The notes under the pieces were generated by a model. The model was not told the DNA's origin. It was given only the letters and a program-made list of their open reading frames with translations, and did no database searches. Positions 26,184 to 34,187 of a stretch of DNA of 34,885 nt are shown one piece after another. Positions within the stretch are counted from its first letter, which is position 1. The number at the start of each line of letters is the position of its first letter. Source of the stretch: Paracoccus sphaerophysae (GTDB lineage Bacteria > Pseudomonadota > Alphaproteobacteria > Rhodobacterales > Rhodobacteraceae); assembly GCF_000763805.1 (NCBI RefSeq), contig NZ_JRKS01000031.1, forward strand, positions 1 to 34,885, given 5' to 3'. The position numbers and the translations under genes were made by a program.

Positions 26184-27155
26184 TCATCCCGCGGCCGCGG
26201 TGTCGCGGATATGGGCGCGGATGATGTCCTGAAAGCTCGCATCGGCGGTAAAGCCGAATTCGGCAGCGCGGGCGGCGTCGAAGTTGCGAGGCCAGCCGGC
26301 GACGATGCCGCGGATGGTCTGGTCGGGCTCGCGCCTGATCCGGGCCACCGCCTCGGGGCCGGCGACCTCGCCCAGCGCTGCCACCATCTCGCCCACGGTG
26401 ATGGCGAGGCCGGGCATGGTCAGGCAGCGCCGCGCGCCAAGGGGCGCGGTATCCATCGTCGCCGCGTGCAGCAGAAAGCCGGTGGCCGAGGCCGGCGAGG
26501 CGACCCAGTGCATCACGTCGTCATCGACCGGCAGCAGCGCGTCCATGCCCGCCAGCGGCTCGCGGATGATGCCCGAGAAGAACCCCGAGGCGGCCTTGTT
26601 CGGCTTGCCCGGCCGGACCACGATGGTCGGCAGGCGGATGCCCACCCCGTCGAAGATCCCGCGCCGGGAATAGTCGTTCAGCAGCAGCTCGCCGATCATC
26701 TTCTGGGTGCCGTAGCTGGTCATCGGCGCGGTCAGGAACTCGTCGCCGATGGCCTCGGGGAAGGGCGCCCCGAAGACGGCGATCGAGGATGTATACACGA
26801 CGCGCGGGTGATAGTCGCCCAGCGCCCGGATCGCCTCGAACAGGTGGCGGGTGCCGTCGAGGTTGATGCGGTAGCCCTTGTCGAAATCCGCCTCGGCCTC
26901 GCCTGAGACAACGGCGGCGAGGTGGAAGATCACCTCGGGCCGCTCGGCCACCAGCGCATCGACCGTGGCGCGGTCGGAAATGTCGCCGGTCTTGGCCACC
27001 ACGCGGGTGCGGCCGCTGCCCTGCACGTCGGCGGGCACCACGTCGAACAGCGTGAGTTCCTCGACCGGCTGGCCGCCCAGGGCGCCGTCGGCCACCAGCC
27101 GCAGCGCCAGATTGCGGCCGACCATGCCCGCGCCGCCGAGTATCAGGACCTTCAT
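26184..27155 (-). CDS. denD: NAD-dependent epimerase/dehydratase, D-erythronate dehydrogenase-like
   Basis: A 323-residue extended SDR with the Rossmann motif GGAGMVG (7-13), acidic D38 for NAD+, and the catalytic Y148/K152 pair in TSYGTQKMIGELL. Stretches LLLNDYSRRGIFDGVGIRLPTIVVRPGKPNKAASGFFSGIIREPLAG match DenD, which oxidises D-erythronate to 2-keto-D-erythronate in tetronate breakdown. Usual DenD partners (OtnC, OtnI) are absent here, so the true substrate could be another aldonate or uronate. The start at 27155 has GGAGGGGG upstream, and the palindrome ATGTATACAT lies 20 bases before the ATG. Confidence 0.82.
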   Translation of the reverse strand: MKVLILGGAGMVGRNLALRLVADGALGGQPVEELTLFDVVPADVQGSGRTRVVAKTGDISDRATVDALVAERPEVIFHLAAVVSGEAEADFDKGYRINLDGTRHLFEAIRALGDYHPRVVYTSSIAVFGAPFPEAIGDEFLTAPMTSYGTQKMIGELLLNDYSRRGIFDGVGIRLPTIVVRPGKPNKAASGFFSGIIREPLAGMDALLPVDDDVMHWVASPASATGFLLHAATMDTAPLGARRCLTMPGLAITVGEMVAALGEVAGPEAVARIRREPDQTIRGIVAGWPRNFDAARAAEFGFTADASFQDIIRAHIRDTAAAG

Positions 27156-27174
27156 CGCACCCCCTCCGATAGGT

Positions 27175-27184
27175 ATGTATACAT
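27175..27184. promoter_or_regulatory. Palindrome ATGTATACAT upstream of the denD-gntR operon
   Basis: A perfect ten-base palindrome with a GTATAC core in the 49-base gap between the XylX-like gene and denD. Its position just before an operon that encodes a GntR/FCD regulator suggests an autoregulatory operator. Minus-strand TATACA overlaps it and could serve as a -10 box. Confidence 0.5.
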
Positions 27185-27204
27185 TACGGGGGATGCGGCG
27201 CGGA

Positions 27205-28344
27205 TCAAGCGCCCAGCAACCCCCGCCCGGCCAGGTTCCGCATCAGCGCCCCGGCGCCGAACTCCCACGGCGGACATTCGGTGGACAGCCGCACGGTGTT
27301 GACCAGCGCCCCCAGCGACGGCTCGCTGATCGTCACCACGTCGCCCGGATGATGGGTAAAGCCCTGCCCGGGCGCGTCGCGGTCCCGGGTCGGCGCGAAC
27401 AGCGTGCCCAGATACAGCATGAAGCCGTCGGGATACTGGTGGTGGCGGCCGATGGCCTGCGCCACCAGATCGGCGGGATCGCGGCTGATCTGGTCCATCG
27501 AGGACCGGCCGTCCAGCACATAGCCGTCCGTGCCCTCGACCCGCAGCGTCAGTTCAACGCGGCGCACGTCGTCCAGCCCATATCCTGCATCGAACAGCCG
27601 CAGGAACGGGCCGATGGCGGCCGAGGCGTTGTTGTCCTTGGCCTTGCCCAGCAGCAGCGCCGAGCGCCCCTCGACATCGCGCAGGTTCACGTCGTTGCCC
27701 AGCGTCGCGCCCTTGATGCGGCCGCGCGAATCGACGGCCAGCACCACCTCGGGTTCGGGGTTGTTCCAGCGGCTGACCGGGTGCAGCCCCACATCGGCGC
27801 CCCAGCCGACCGCCGCCATCGGCTGCGACTTGGTGAAGATCTCGGCGTCCGGGCCGATCCCGACCTCGAGATATTGCGACCACAGCCCCTCGGCCTTGAG
27901 GATCCGGGCGACCTCGGCCGCGCGGTCCGAGCCGGGCACGATGCCGCGCAGGTTGGCGCCGATCGATTCCCCGATGCGGGCGCGGATGCCGGCGGCAAGG
28001 TCCGGGTCGCCCGCCGCCTGTTCCTCGATCACCCGTTCCACCATCGAGGCGGCGAAGGTCACGCCCGACGCCTTGATCGCCTGCAGGTCGCAGGGCGCGA
28101 GCAGCCGCGCGTCGTCGCCCCCGGCACCGGTGACGGCGAAATCCGCCAGCGCGCCGATATCGTCCCCCCGCGCCGTGTCGAGCCAGGCGACCGGGTCGTC
28201 CATCTCCAGCAGGTCGCGCAGCGTGGGCGCCGCGGGGCAGGTCACGTCCACCAGCCGGCCGCCGCGCAGTTCCACCACGGCGGGGCCAATGCCCGGCCGC
28301 CAGACCCGGCCGACGAAGCGGCCCTGTGCGGGCAGGTCCATCAT
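27205..28344 (-). CDS. FAH-family dehydratase, XylX-like (2-keto-3-deoxy-pentonate)
   Basis: It probably dehydrates 2-keto-3-deoxy-D-xylonate (or the L-arabinonate equivalent) to alpha-ketoglutarate semialdehyde. The 379-residue protein belongs to the fumarylacetoacetate hydrolase superfamily and closely resembles Caulobacter XylX as I recall it: KASGVTFAASMVERVIEE (91-108), GLWSQYLEVGIGPDAEIFTK (153-172), WNNPEPEVVL (193-202), GNDVNLRDVEGRSALLLGKAKDNNA (216-240) and C-terminal LMRNLAGRGLL. Metal-binding acids sit in NNPEPE and GNDVN. The ATG at 28344 overlaps the stop of the upstream araD-type gene (ATGA); ATG at 28341 is also possible. Confidence 0.9.
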   Translation of the reverse strand: MMDLPAQGRFVGRVWRPGIGPAVVELRGGRLVDVTCPAAPTLRDLLEMDDPVAWLDTARGDDIGALADFAVTGAGGDDARLLAPCDLQAIKASGVTFAASMVERVIEEQAAGDPDLAAGIRARIGESIGANLRGIVPGSDRAAEVARILKAEGLWSQYLEVGIGPDAEIFTKSQPMAAVGWGADVGLHPVSRWNNPEPEVVLAVDSRGRIKGATLGNDVNLRDVEGRSALLLGKAKDNNASAAIGPFLRLFDAGYGLDDVRRVELTLRVEGTDGYVLDGRSSMDQISRDPADLVAQAIGRHHQYPDGFMLYLGTLFAPTRDRDAPGQGFTHHPGDVVTISEPSLGALVNTVRLSTECPPWEFGAGALMRNLAGRGLLGA

Positions 28345-29252
28345 TTCCCCCACCGCAGCACCACCGGGTCCAGCCGCCGCGCGAGGTCGATCGCCATCGC
28401 CCGCGTCGCCGGATGCAGCGGCGGGATCGGGTGGCGGCAGGCGTCCGAGCGGATCACCCCGCCTTCCATCATCAGCGCCTTGGCCGACCGGAACCCGCAT
28501 TGCCGGTTCTCGTGGTTCACGAAGGGCAGGATGCGCGCATAGGCGTCGGTCGCCGCCTCGCGGTCGCCGGCGGCCCACAGTTCCAGCACCGGCTTGATCT
28601 GATCGACGATCGAGGCCGAGGTCATCGACCCGGTGGCGCCGGCATCCAGATCGGCCAGCAGGGTGATGGCCTCTTCGCCGTCCATCGGCGCCTCGATGGC
28701 GTCGCCGCCTTCCTCGATCAGCGCGCGCAGCTTGGCGGCGGCCTGCGGGCATTCGATCTTGAACAGCTTCACCATCTCGATCTCGCGCGCCATGCGCACC
28801 AGCAGCGGCACGGTCAGATCGACGCCCGACATCGGCGCGTCCTGGATCATGATCGGGATCCCGACCTCGCCCACTGCGGCGAACTGTTCATAGGTCTGCT
28901 GCGCGGTGCCCCGCAGGGTGGCGCCGTGATAGGGCGCCATCATCATCACCGCCGCTGCGCCCTGTTCCCTGGCCCGGCGCGCACGTTCGACGGCGATCCG
29001 GGTGGCGAAATGGCTGATCGTCACGATCACCGGCACCCGGCCGGCCACATGGTCCAGCGACAGGCGGGTCAGCGTCTCGCGTTCCTCGTCCGACAGCAGG
29101 AACTGTTCCGAGAAATTGGCAAGGATGCAGATGCCCGTCGCGCCCTGGTCGATGGTGCAGTCCAGCACCCGGCGCATCCCGTCCTCGTCCAGCCGCCCGT
29201 CCTCGTGGAACGGGGTCGGCGCCACCGGCCAGATGCCTTCCCAACCTGCCAT
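28341..29252 (-). CDS. L-2-keto-3-deoxyarabonate dehydratase (DHDPS family)
   Basis: It converts 2-keto-3-deoxy-L-arabinonate to alpha-ketoglutarate semialdehyde through a Schiff base. The 303-residue protein strongly resembles Azospirillum AraD: GATGICILANFSEQFLLSDEERETLTRLSLDHVAGRVPVIVTISHF, the lysine K165 in VKLFKIE, GEEAITLLADLDAGATGSMT and the C-terminal RLDPVVLRWG. I chose the ATG at 29252 because it has AGGG seven bases upstream and matches the family N-terminus; the longer reading from 29294 lacks a ribosome binding site and would start inside the TGGTATACCA palindrome. It is the first gene of its minus-strand operon and is coupled to the XylX-like gene. Confidence 0.92.
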   Translation of the reverse strand: MAGWEGIWPVAPTPFHEDGRLDEDGMRRVLDCTIDQGATGICILANFSEQFLLSDEERETLTRLSLDHVAGRVPVIVTISHFATRIAVERARRAREQGAAAVMMMAPYHGATLRGTAQQTYEQFAAVGEVGIPIMIQDAPMSGVDLTVPLLVRMAREIEMVKLFKIECPQAAAKLRALIEEGGDAIEAPMDGEEAITLLADLDAGATGSMTSASIVDQIKPVLELWAAGDREAATDAYARILPFVNHENRQCGFRSAKALMMEGGVIRSDACRHPIPPLHPATRAMAIDLARRLDPVVLRWGK

Positions 29253-29283
29253 CCTGTTGCCCTCGCTTGTCATGTCGCGTGGA

Positions 29284-29293
29284 TGGTATACCA
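29284..29293. promoter_or_regulatory. TGGTATACCA operator between divergent sugar-acid genes
   Basis: A perfect ten-base palindrome in the 70-base gap between the araD-type gene and the divergent hydroxyacid dehydrogenase gene. TATACC within it could be a -10 box in either direction, so a bound repressor would silence both. The same ten bases recur at 31609. TGGTATACCA is the core of the known UxuR/ExuR (GntR-FCD) operator in enterobacteria. Confidence 0.7.
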
Positions 29294-29322
29294 TTTCCGC
29301 CGGGCATCAAGGGAGCGACGCG

Positions 29323-30288
29323 ATGACGGAAGCCAGGACGGAGAAGCCGCGGATCGGGTTCATCGGGGTGGGGTTCATGGGCCACGGCATGGCGAAGAAC
29401 CTGATCGAGAAGGGCCACGCTATGCAGGTCATCGGCAACCGCAATCGCCAGCCGGTCGAGGACCTGCTGGCCCGCGGCGCGACCGAGGCCGCCAGCCCCG
29501 CCGCGATGGCCGCCAGCGTCGACATCATCCATCTGTGCCTGCCGAACTCGGCCAGCGTCATCCATCTGTGCCTGCCGAACTCGGCCAGCGTCGAGGCGGT
29601 GATGCGCGGCCCGGACGGCATCCTTGCCGGCGCTCGGCCGGGCCTGATCGTGATCGACACGACGACCGCCGATCCCGGATCGACCGTGGCGCTGGCCGAG
29701 GATCTCGCGGCCCGCGGCGGCACGCTGGTCGATGCGCCGCTGGGCCGGACCCCGAAAGAGGCCGAGGCCGGCACGCTGGACGCGATGGTCGGCTGCGACG
29801 AGGCGACCTTTCAGCGCATCCTGCCGGTGATCCGGTGCTGGGCGGCGAACATCAACCATGTCGGCCCGACAGGCAGCGCCCACAAGATGAAACTGATCAT
29901 GAACTTCATCGCGATGGGTTATGCCGCGCTTTACGCCGAGGCGCTGACGACCGCCGCCAAGGCCGGGATCGCGCCGCAGACGGTGCAGAAGGTCATCGGG
30001 TCCAGCCGGATGGCCAACGGGTTCTTCGAGACATTCATGACCGGCGCCGTCGGCCGCGACCGCGAGGTCCACAAGTTCACCATCACCAACGCCGCCAAGG
30101 ACCTGCGCTATTGCGCGCAGATGGCGATGGCGGGCGGCATGGCCAACCCGATGGGCGCCGCGATGCGGTCGATGTTCGCCCAGGCCGAGGCGGCCGGCCA
30201 CGGCGGCGACTTCGTGCCGCAACTGGCCGACCTGTTCGCCGCGGCCAACGGGCTGGATCTGGCGGACGCGGTGAAGCGGGGCGCCTGA
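29323..30288 (+). CDS. NAD(P)-dependent beta-hydroxyacid dehydrogenase with internal duplication
   Basis: This 321-residue member of the 3-hydroxyisobutyrate/tartronate-semialdehyde reductase family has the Rossmann motif GFIGVGFMGHGMAKNL (12-27), a substrate loop DAPLGRTPKEAEAGTLDAMVG (near YihU-like DxPVGRT) and a catalytic lysine, probably K190 (KLIMN). The substrate is probably a sugar-derived semialdehyde or hydroxyacid; it cannot be named. Residues 69-79 (IHLCLPNSASV) are repeated exactly at 80-90 because of a 33-bp tandem duplication in the NAD domain, right after a core strand. This may harm folding. Without it the protein would be 310 residues. The start at 29323 follows GGGAG. Confidence 0.85.
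   Translation: MTEARTEKPRIGFIGVGFMGHGMAKNLIEKGHAMQVIGNRNRQPVEDLLARGATEAASPAAMAASVDIIHLCLPNSASVIHLCLPNSASVEAVMRGPDGILAGARPGLIVIDTTTADPGSTVALAEDLAARGGTLVDAPLGRTPKEAEAGTLDAMVGCDEATFQRILPVIRCWAANINHVGPTGSAHKMKLIMNFIAMGYAALYAEALTTAAKAGIAPQTVQKVIGSSRMANGFFETFMTGAVGRDREVHKFTITNAAKDLRYCAQMAMAGGMANPMGAAMRSMFAQAEAAGHGGDFVPQLADLFAAANGLDLADAVKRGA
29525..29590 (+). repeat. Perfect 33-bp in-frame tandem duplication
   Basis: Bases 29525-29557 are repeated exactly at 29558-29590. Being 33 bases it keeps the reading frame and adds 11 residues to the hydroxyacid dehydrogenase. The lack of any difference between copies implies a very recent slip event or an assembly error. Confidence 0.95.
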
Positions 30289-30319
30289 GCGCCGCCGTTC
30301 CGCGATATGGGACGACGCC

Positions 30320-31540
30320 TCAGGCCGGCCCGGCGCCCTGCGTGGCGGTGTGGACGGCATACAGCGACTGGCTGGCCGCCATGAACAGCACGTTCCGCTT
30401 CGGCCCGCCGAAACAGACGTTGCCGCAGACCTCGGGCAGGCGGATGCGGCCCAGCAGCGCACCGGCAGGCGACCAGCAGGTGACGCCGTTATAGCCAACC
30501 GCGCGGCCGGCATTGCTGGACGCCCACAGGTTGCCATAGACGTCGCAGCGCAGCCCGTCGGGGCCGCATTTCACCCCGTCCACCATGCAGTCGCTGAACA
30601 GCCGCGCGTTCGAGGCCGCGCCGTTCGCCACGTCAAAGACGAAGATCTCGCCATTGCCGCCCTGCCCGCCATCGCCCGGCCCGGCCCCGGTCGAGGCGAC
30701 GTAAAGCCGCGTCCCGTCCGGCGAAAAGCACAGCCCGTTCGGGTTCGCCACCTGCGCCTGGGTGCCGACCTGGGTGATCGCGCCATCGGCGGCGATGCGA
30801 TAGATGCCGTGGTCCATCTCGCGCACCGCCTCGCCGATCTCGGGCGGCTGGCCGAGCCGGTTGTTCAGCAGCCCGTCCGGGTTCGACCGCCCGCCCGCCG
30901 CGTCCGGCGCGCCCTCGTAGAGCTGGCCGCCATAGGGCGGGTCGGTGAACCAGATGCTGCCGTCCTGATGCTCGACCACGTCGTTGGGGGAATTGAAGCG
31001 CTTGCCCTCGAAGCGGTCGGCGAGAATCGTGACCGACCCGTCCAGCTCGTAACGCACCACCCGGCGCGTCAGGTGCTCGCAGGAAAGCTGTCGCCCCTGC
31101 CGGTCGAAGCTGTTGCCGTTCGAGTTGTTGGACGGCGCCCGGAACACGCTGACATGACCGTCATCCTGCAGCCAGCGCATCTGGCGGTTGTTGGGGATGT
31201 CGGACCACAGCAGGAACTTGCCGACCGCGTTCCAGGCCGGGCCCTCGGCCCACAGCGCCCCGGTCCACAGCCGCTGGATCGGCGCATTGGGCTGCGCCAG
31301 GCCGTTGAAGGACGGATCGACCGCGATCACGTCCGGGTCCCAGAAATAGACGTTCGGCGCCGCGTCAGGGGCAAAGCTGCGCGGCGGGTCGGTGATGGTG
31401 CTGGGCGGTTCGGGCGTCGTCGTCGCGGCCTGCGCCAGCACGATCTGCGGCGCGGCGACCACGGCGGCTGCGCCGATGCCCAGCGTGCGGATGGTGTCGC
31501 GGCGGCTGAATGTTGCGGTGTCGGGACGATGTGCGGTCAT
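30320..31540 (-). CDS. SMP-30/gluconolactonase family protein, Tat-exported
   Basis: A 406-residue lactonase of the SMP-30/LRE type with a twin-arginine signal (FSRRDTIRTLGIG, R13-R14, then a hydrophobic stretch, and AQA near 38), so it acts in the periplasm. Propeller and metal-site stretches are WAEGPAWNAVGKFLLWSDI, FNSPNDVVEHQDGSIWFTDPPYGG and ANPNGLCFSPDGTRLYVAST. It resembles exported gluconolactonases. The substrate is probably an aldonolactone formed in the periplasm, perhaps xylono- or gluconolactone. The ATG at 31540 has GGAGGAGA upstream. It is divergent from xylD and ends 31 bases from the convergent hydroxyacid dehydrogenase gene. Confidence 0.9.
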   Translation of the reverse strand: MTAHRPDTATFSRRDTIRTLGIGAAAVVAAPQIVLAQAATTTPEPPSTITDPPRSFAPDAAPNVYFWDPDVIAVDPSFNGLAQPNAPIQRLWTGALWAEGPAWNAVGKFLLWSDIPNNRQMRWLQDDGHVSVFRAPSNNSNGNSFDRQGRQLSCEHLTRRVVRYELDGSVTILADRFEGKRFNSPNDVVEHQDGSIWFTDPPYGGQLYEGAPDAAGGRSNPDGLLNNRLGQPPEIGEAVREMDHGIYRIAADGAITQVGTQAQVANPNGLCFSPDGTRLYVASTGAGPGDGGQGGNGEIFVFDVANGAASNARLFSDCMVDGVKCGPDGLRCDVYGNLWASSNAGRAVGYNGVTCWSPAGALLGRIRLPEVCGNVCFGGPKRNVLFMAASQSLYAVHTATQGAGPA

Positions 31541-31589
31541 GGGCGTCTCTCCTCCCCGTTGCAGGTTGCCCGCTGGCGACCAACTCGCC

Positions 31590-31618
31590 TTTACAGGCAG
31601 TCCGGCAATGGTATACCA
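31590..31618. promoter_or_regulatory. Candidate xylD promoter overlapped by TGGTATACCA operator
   Basis: Reading toward xylD, TTTACA (31590-31595) and TATACC (31612-31617) are spaced by 16 bases. The -10 box lies inside the perfect palindrome TGGTATACCA (31609-31618), identical to the one at 29284. This is the usual layout for a repressor that blocks polymerase. The gap also serves the divergent Tat lactonase gene. Confidence 0.65.
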
Positions 31619-31661
31619 GATTCAGCCGCCGGTAAATCGAACCACGAAGGGGAAGCGACCC

Positions 31662-33443
31662 ATGTCCGACACGCGCGCCAACAAGCGCTTCCGCAGCCAG
31701 GAATGGTTCGACAATCCGAACAACCCCGGCATGACGGCGTTGTATCTGGAACGCTATCAGAACAGCACCTACACGCGCGAGGAACTGACCAGCGAAAAGC
31801 CGATCATCGGCATCGCCCAGACCGGCAGCGACATCGCCCCCTGCAACAAGATCCACGTCTTCCTGATCGACCGCATCAAGGAGGGCATCCGCGCCGCCGG
31901 CGGCATCCCGATGGAGTTTCCGGTCCACCCGATCCAGGAAACGGGCAAGCGCCCCACCGCCGCGCTGGACCGCAACCTCGCCTATCTGGGGCTGGTCGAG
32001 GTGCTGCACGGATATCCTCTGGACGGGGTGGTGCTGACCACCGGCTGCGACAAGACCACGCCGGCGATGCTGATGGGCGCGGCCACGGTGGACATCCCGG
32101 CGATCACGCTGAACGGCGGGCCGATGCTGGACGGCTGGTGGCAGGGCCGGCGCGCGGGCTCGGGCACCATCGTCTGGGAAAGCCGCCGGCTGCTGTCGGA
32201 AGGCAAGATCGACTATCCCGAGTTCATCGAGCGGGTCTGCGCCAGCGCGCCCTCGCTGGGGCATTGCAACACGATGGGCACGGCCTCGACGATGAACGCG
32301 ATGGCCGAGGCGCTGGGGATGAGCCTGCCCGGCTGCTCCGCCATCCCGGCCCCGTTCCGCGAACGCATGGGCATGGCCTACGAGACCGGCAAGCGCATCG
32401 TGCAGATGGTGCTGGACGACCTGAAGCCCTCGGACATCCTGACCCGCGCCGCGTTTGAAAATGCGATCAAGGTCAACACCGCGATCGGCGGATCGACCAA
32501 CGCACCACCGCATCTGCAGGCCGTGGCGCGCCATGCCGGGGTGGAGCTGGACGTCACGGACTGGGAAACCGTCGGCTTCGACCTGCCGCTGCTGGTGAAC
32601 ATGCAGCCGGCGGGGGAATACCTTGGCGAAAGCTTCTTCCGCGCCGGCGGCGTCGCCGCGGTGATGGGCGAGCTGCAAGAGGCCGGGCTGCTGAACGACG
32701 GCGCGATGACCGTGACCGGCCGCACCGCGGGCGAGAACGTCGCCGGCTGGCGGTCCACGGACCACGCGGTGATCCGCCCGGTCAGCGATCCGCTGCGCGA
32801 ACATGCGGGCTTCCTCGTCCTGTCGGGCAACCTGTTCGATTCGGCGCTGATGAAAACCTCGGTCATCTCCCGCGACTTCCGCGAGCGCTTCTTGTCCGAC
32901 AAGGGCCGCGAGGGCATCCACGAGGCCCGCGCCATCGTCTTCGAGGGCCCCGAGGATTACCACGACCGGATCAACGACCCCGCTTTGGGGATCGACGAGA
33001 ACTGCATCCTGTTCATCCGCAACGTCGGCTGCGTCGGCTATCCCGGCAGCGCCGAGGTGGTGAACATGCAGCCCCCGGACGCGCTGCTGAAGGCCGGGAT
33101 CAACCACATGCCGACCGTCGGCGACGGGCGGCAGTCGGGGACCTCGGAAAGCCCCTCGATCCTGAACGCCTCGCCCGAGGCGGTGGTCGGCGGGGGCCTC
33201 GCGCTGCTGCGGACCGGGGACCGGGTGCGGCTGGACCTGAACGCGCGCACGCTGAACGCGCTGGTGGACGAGGCCGAATGGGCGCAGCGCCGCGCCGACT
33301 GGACCCCGCCCGAACTCGTCAACCAGACCCCCTGGCAGGAGATCTATCGCAAGGAAGTCGGCCAGCTGGCGCAGGGCGGCTGCCTGGAACTGGCGACCGC
33401 CTATCAGCGCGTCGGCCGGACCCTGGCCCGCGACAACCACTAG
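31662..33443 (+). CDS. xylD: D-xylonate dehydratase (IlvD/EDD family)
   Basis: It dehydrates D-xylonate to 2-keto-3-deoxy-D-xylonate. The 593-residue protein follows Caulobacter XylD as I recall it: RFRSQEWFDNPNNPGMTALYLERY, GIAQTGSDIAPCN, RPTAALDRNLAYLGLVEVLHGYPLDGVVLTTGCDKTTPA and LGDGRQSGT-like VGDGRQSGTSESPSILNASPEA. The [2Fe-2S] ligands C61, C129 and C202 and the lysine K131 are present. It is a distant paralogue of the arabinonate dehydratase at 18635. The ATG at 31662 follows AAGGGGAAG. The two SDR genes that follow (after nine bases, then overlapping) are probably in the same operon. Confidence 0.93.
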   Translation: MSDTRANKRFRSQEWFDNPNNPGMTALYLERYQNSTYTREELTSEKPIIGIAQTGSDIAPCNKIHVFLIDRIKEGIRAAGGIPMEFPVHPIQETGKRPTAALDRNLAYLGLVEVLHGYPLDGVVLTTGCDKTTPAMLMGAATVDIPAITLNGGPMLDGWWQGRRAGSGTIVWESRRLLSEGKIDYPEFIERVCASAPSLGHCNTMGTASTMNAMAEALGMSLPGCSAIPAPFRERMGMAYETGKRIVQMVLDDLKPSDILTRAAFENAIKVNTAIGGSTNAPPHLQAVARHAGVELDVTDWETVGFDLPLLVNMQPAGEYLGESFFRAGGVAAVMGELQEAGLLNDGAMTVTGRTAGENVAGWRSTDHAVIRPVSDPLREHAGFLVLSGNLFDSALMKTSVISRDFRERFLSDKGREGIHEARAIVFEGPEDYHDRINDPALGIDENCILFIRNVGCVGYPGSAEVVNMQPPDALLKAGINHMPTVGDGRQSGTSESPSILNASPEAVVGGGLALLRTGDRVRLDLNARTLNALVDEAEWAQRRADWTPPELVNQTPWQEIYRKEVGQLAQGGCLELATAYQRVGRTLARDNH

Positions 33444-33452
33444 GGGGACGCG

Positions 33453-34187
33453 ATGACGCAATCCATCATCATCACCGGCGCCGGCAGCGGCATCGGCCGG
33501 GTCACGGCCAGGACGTTCCTCGATGCCGGCTGGAAGGTCGGGCTGATCGGCCGGCGCGAGGACGCGCTGCGCGACACCGCCGGGGCATCGGACGCGCTGA
33601 TCCTGCCCTGCGACGTCTGCGACGCTGGTGCGGTGGACGCGGCCTTCGACCGCGCGGCGGCGGAATGGGGCCGGGTGGACGCGCTGTTCAACAACGCCGG
33701 CACCGGGCTGGTCCGGCAGACCCCCGACGAGGTCGACCCCGAGGAGTTCCGCCGGGTGATCGACGTGAACGTGAACGGGGTCTTCATCTGCGCCCGCGCC
33801 GCCTTCCGGGTGATGCGCGCGCAGACGCCGCAGGGCGGGCGGATCATCAACAACGGCTCGGTGTCGGCCCATGCGCCGCGGCCGGGGTCGATCGGCTACA
33901 CCACCTCGAAACACGCGGTGACGGGGATCACCCGGTCGATTAGCCTGGACGGGCGGCCGTTCAACATCGCCTGCGGGCAGATCGACATCGGGAACGCCAT
34001 GACCGACATGGCGGTGGCGATGACCAAGGGGGTGCCGCAGGCGGACGGCTCGACCAGGGTGGAGCCCGTGATGGACGCGCAGGCGGTGGCCGACACGGTG
34101 CTGCACATGGCCTCGCTGCCCGAGGGGGCGAACGTGCAGTTCGTCACCGTGATGGCGACGAACATGCCCTTCATCGGGCGCGGCTGA
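33453..34187 (+). CDS. SDR family oxidoreductase
   Basis: A 244-residue classical SDR with Rossmann motif TGAGSGIG (8-15), NNAG (80-83), and catalytic S136, Y149 and K153 (YTTSK). Arginines R34 and R35 after the second strand (LIGRRED) suggest NADP+. The C-terminal part (ACGQIDIGNAMTDMA and VTVMATNMPFIGRG) differs from the usual SDR ending that binds substrate. The substrate is unknown. Its place nine bases after xylD suggests a sugar or sugar-acid step, for example D-xylose oxidation, but it does not look close to Caulobacter XylB. Confidence 0.85.
   Translation: MTQSIIITGAGSGIGRVTARTFLDAGWKVGLIGRREDALRDTAGASDALILPCDVCDAGAVDAAFDRAAAEWGRVDALFNNAGTGLVRQTPDEVDPEEFRRVIDVNVNGVFICARAAFRVMRAQTPQGGRIINNGSVSAHAPRPGSIGYTTSKHAVTGITRSISLDGRPFNIACGQIDIGNAMTDMAVAMTKGVPQADGSTRVEPVMDAQAVADTVLHMASLPEGANVQFVTVMATNMPFIGRG

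Noticed and set aside
26790..26799. TGTATACA-like site within the DenD-like gene
   Set aside because: It is explained by adjacent Val-Tyr codons and has imperfect flanks; an internal operator cannot be excluded but is not supported.
29253..29294. Longer araD-type protein starting at 29294
   Set aside because: It would place the TGGTATACCA operator in the coding region and lacks a ribosome binding site; the ATG at 29252 fits the family.
30283..30325. GCCTGAG / CTCAGGC pair between convergent genes as a terminator
   Set aside because: The stem is seven bases with a loop of about 29 bases and no T-run on either strand.
31365..34106. Minus-strand open frame of 913 codons antisense to xylD and the following SDR
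   Set aside because: It lies opposite a full-length D-xylonate dehydratase with all its cluster cysteines; the translation has no domain signal.
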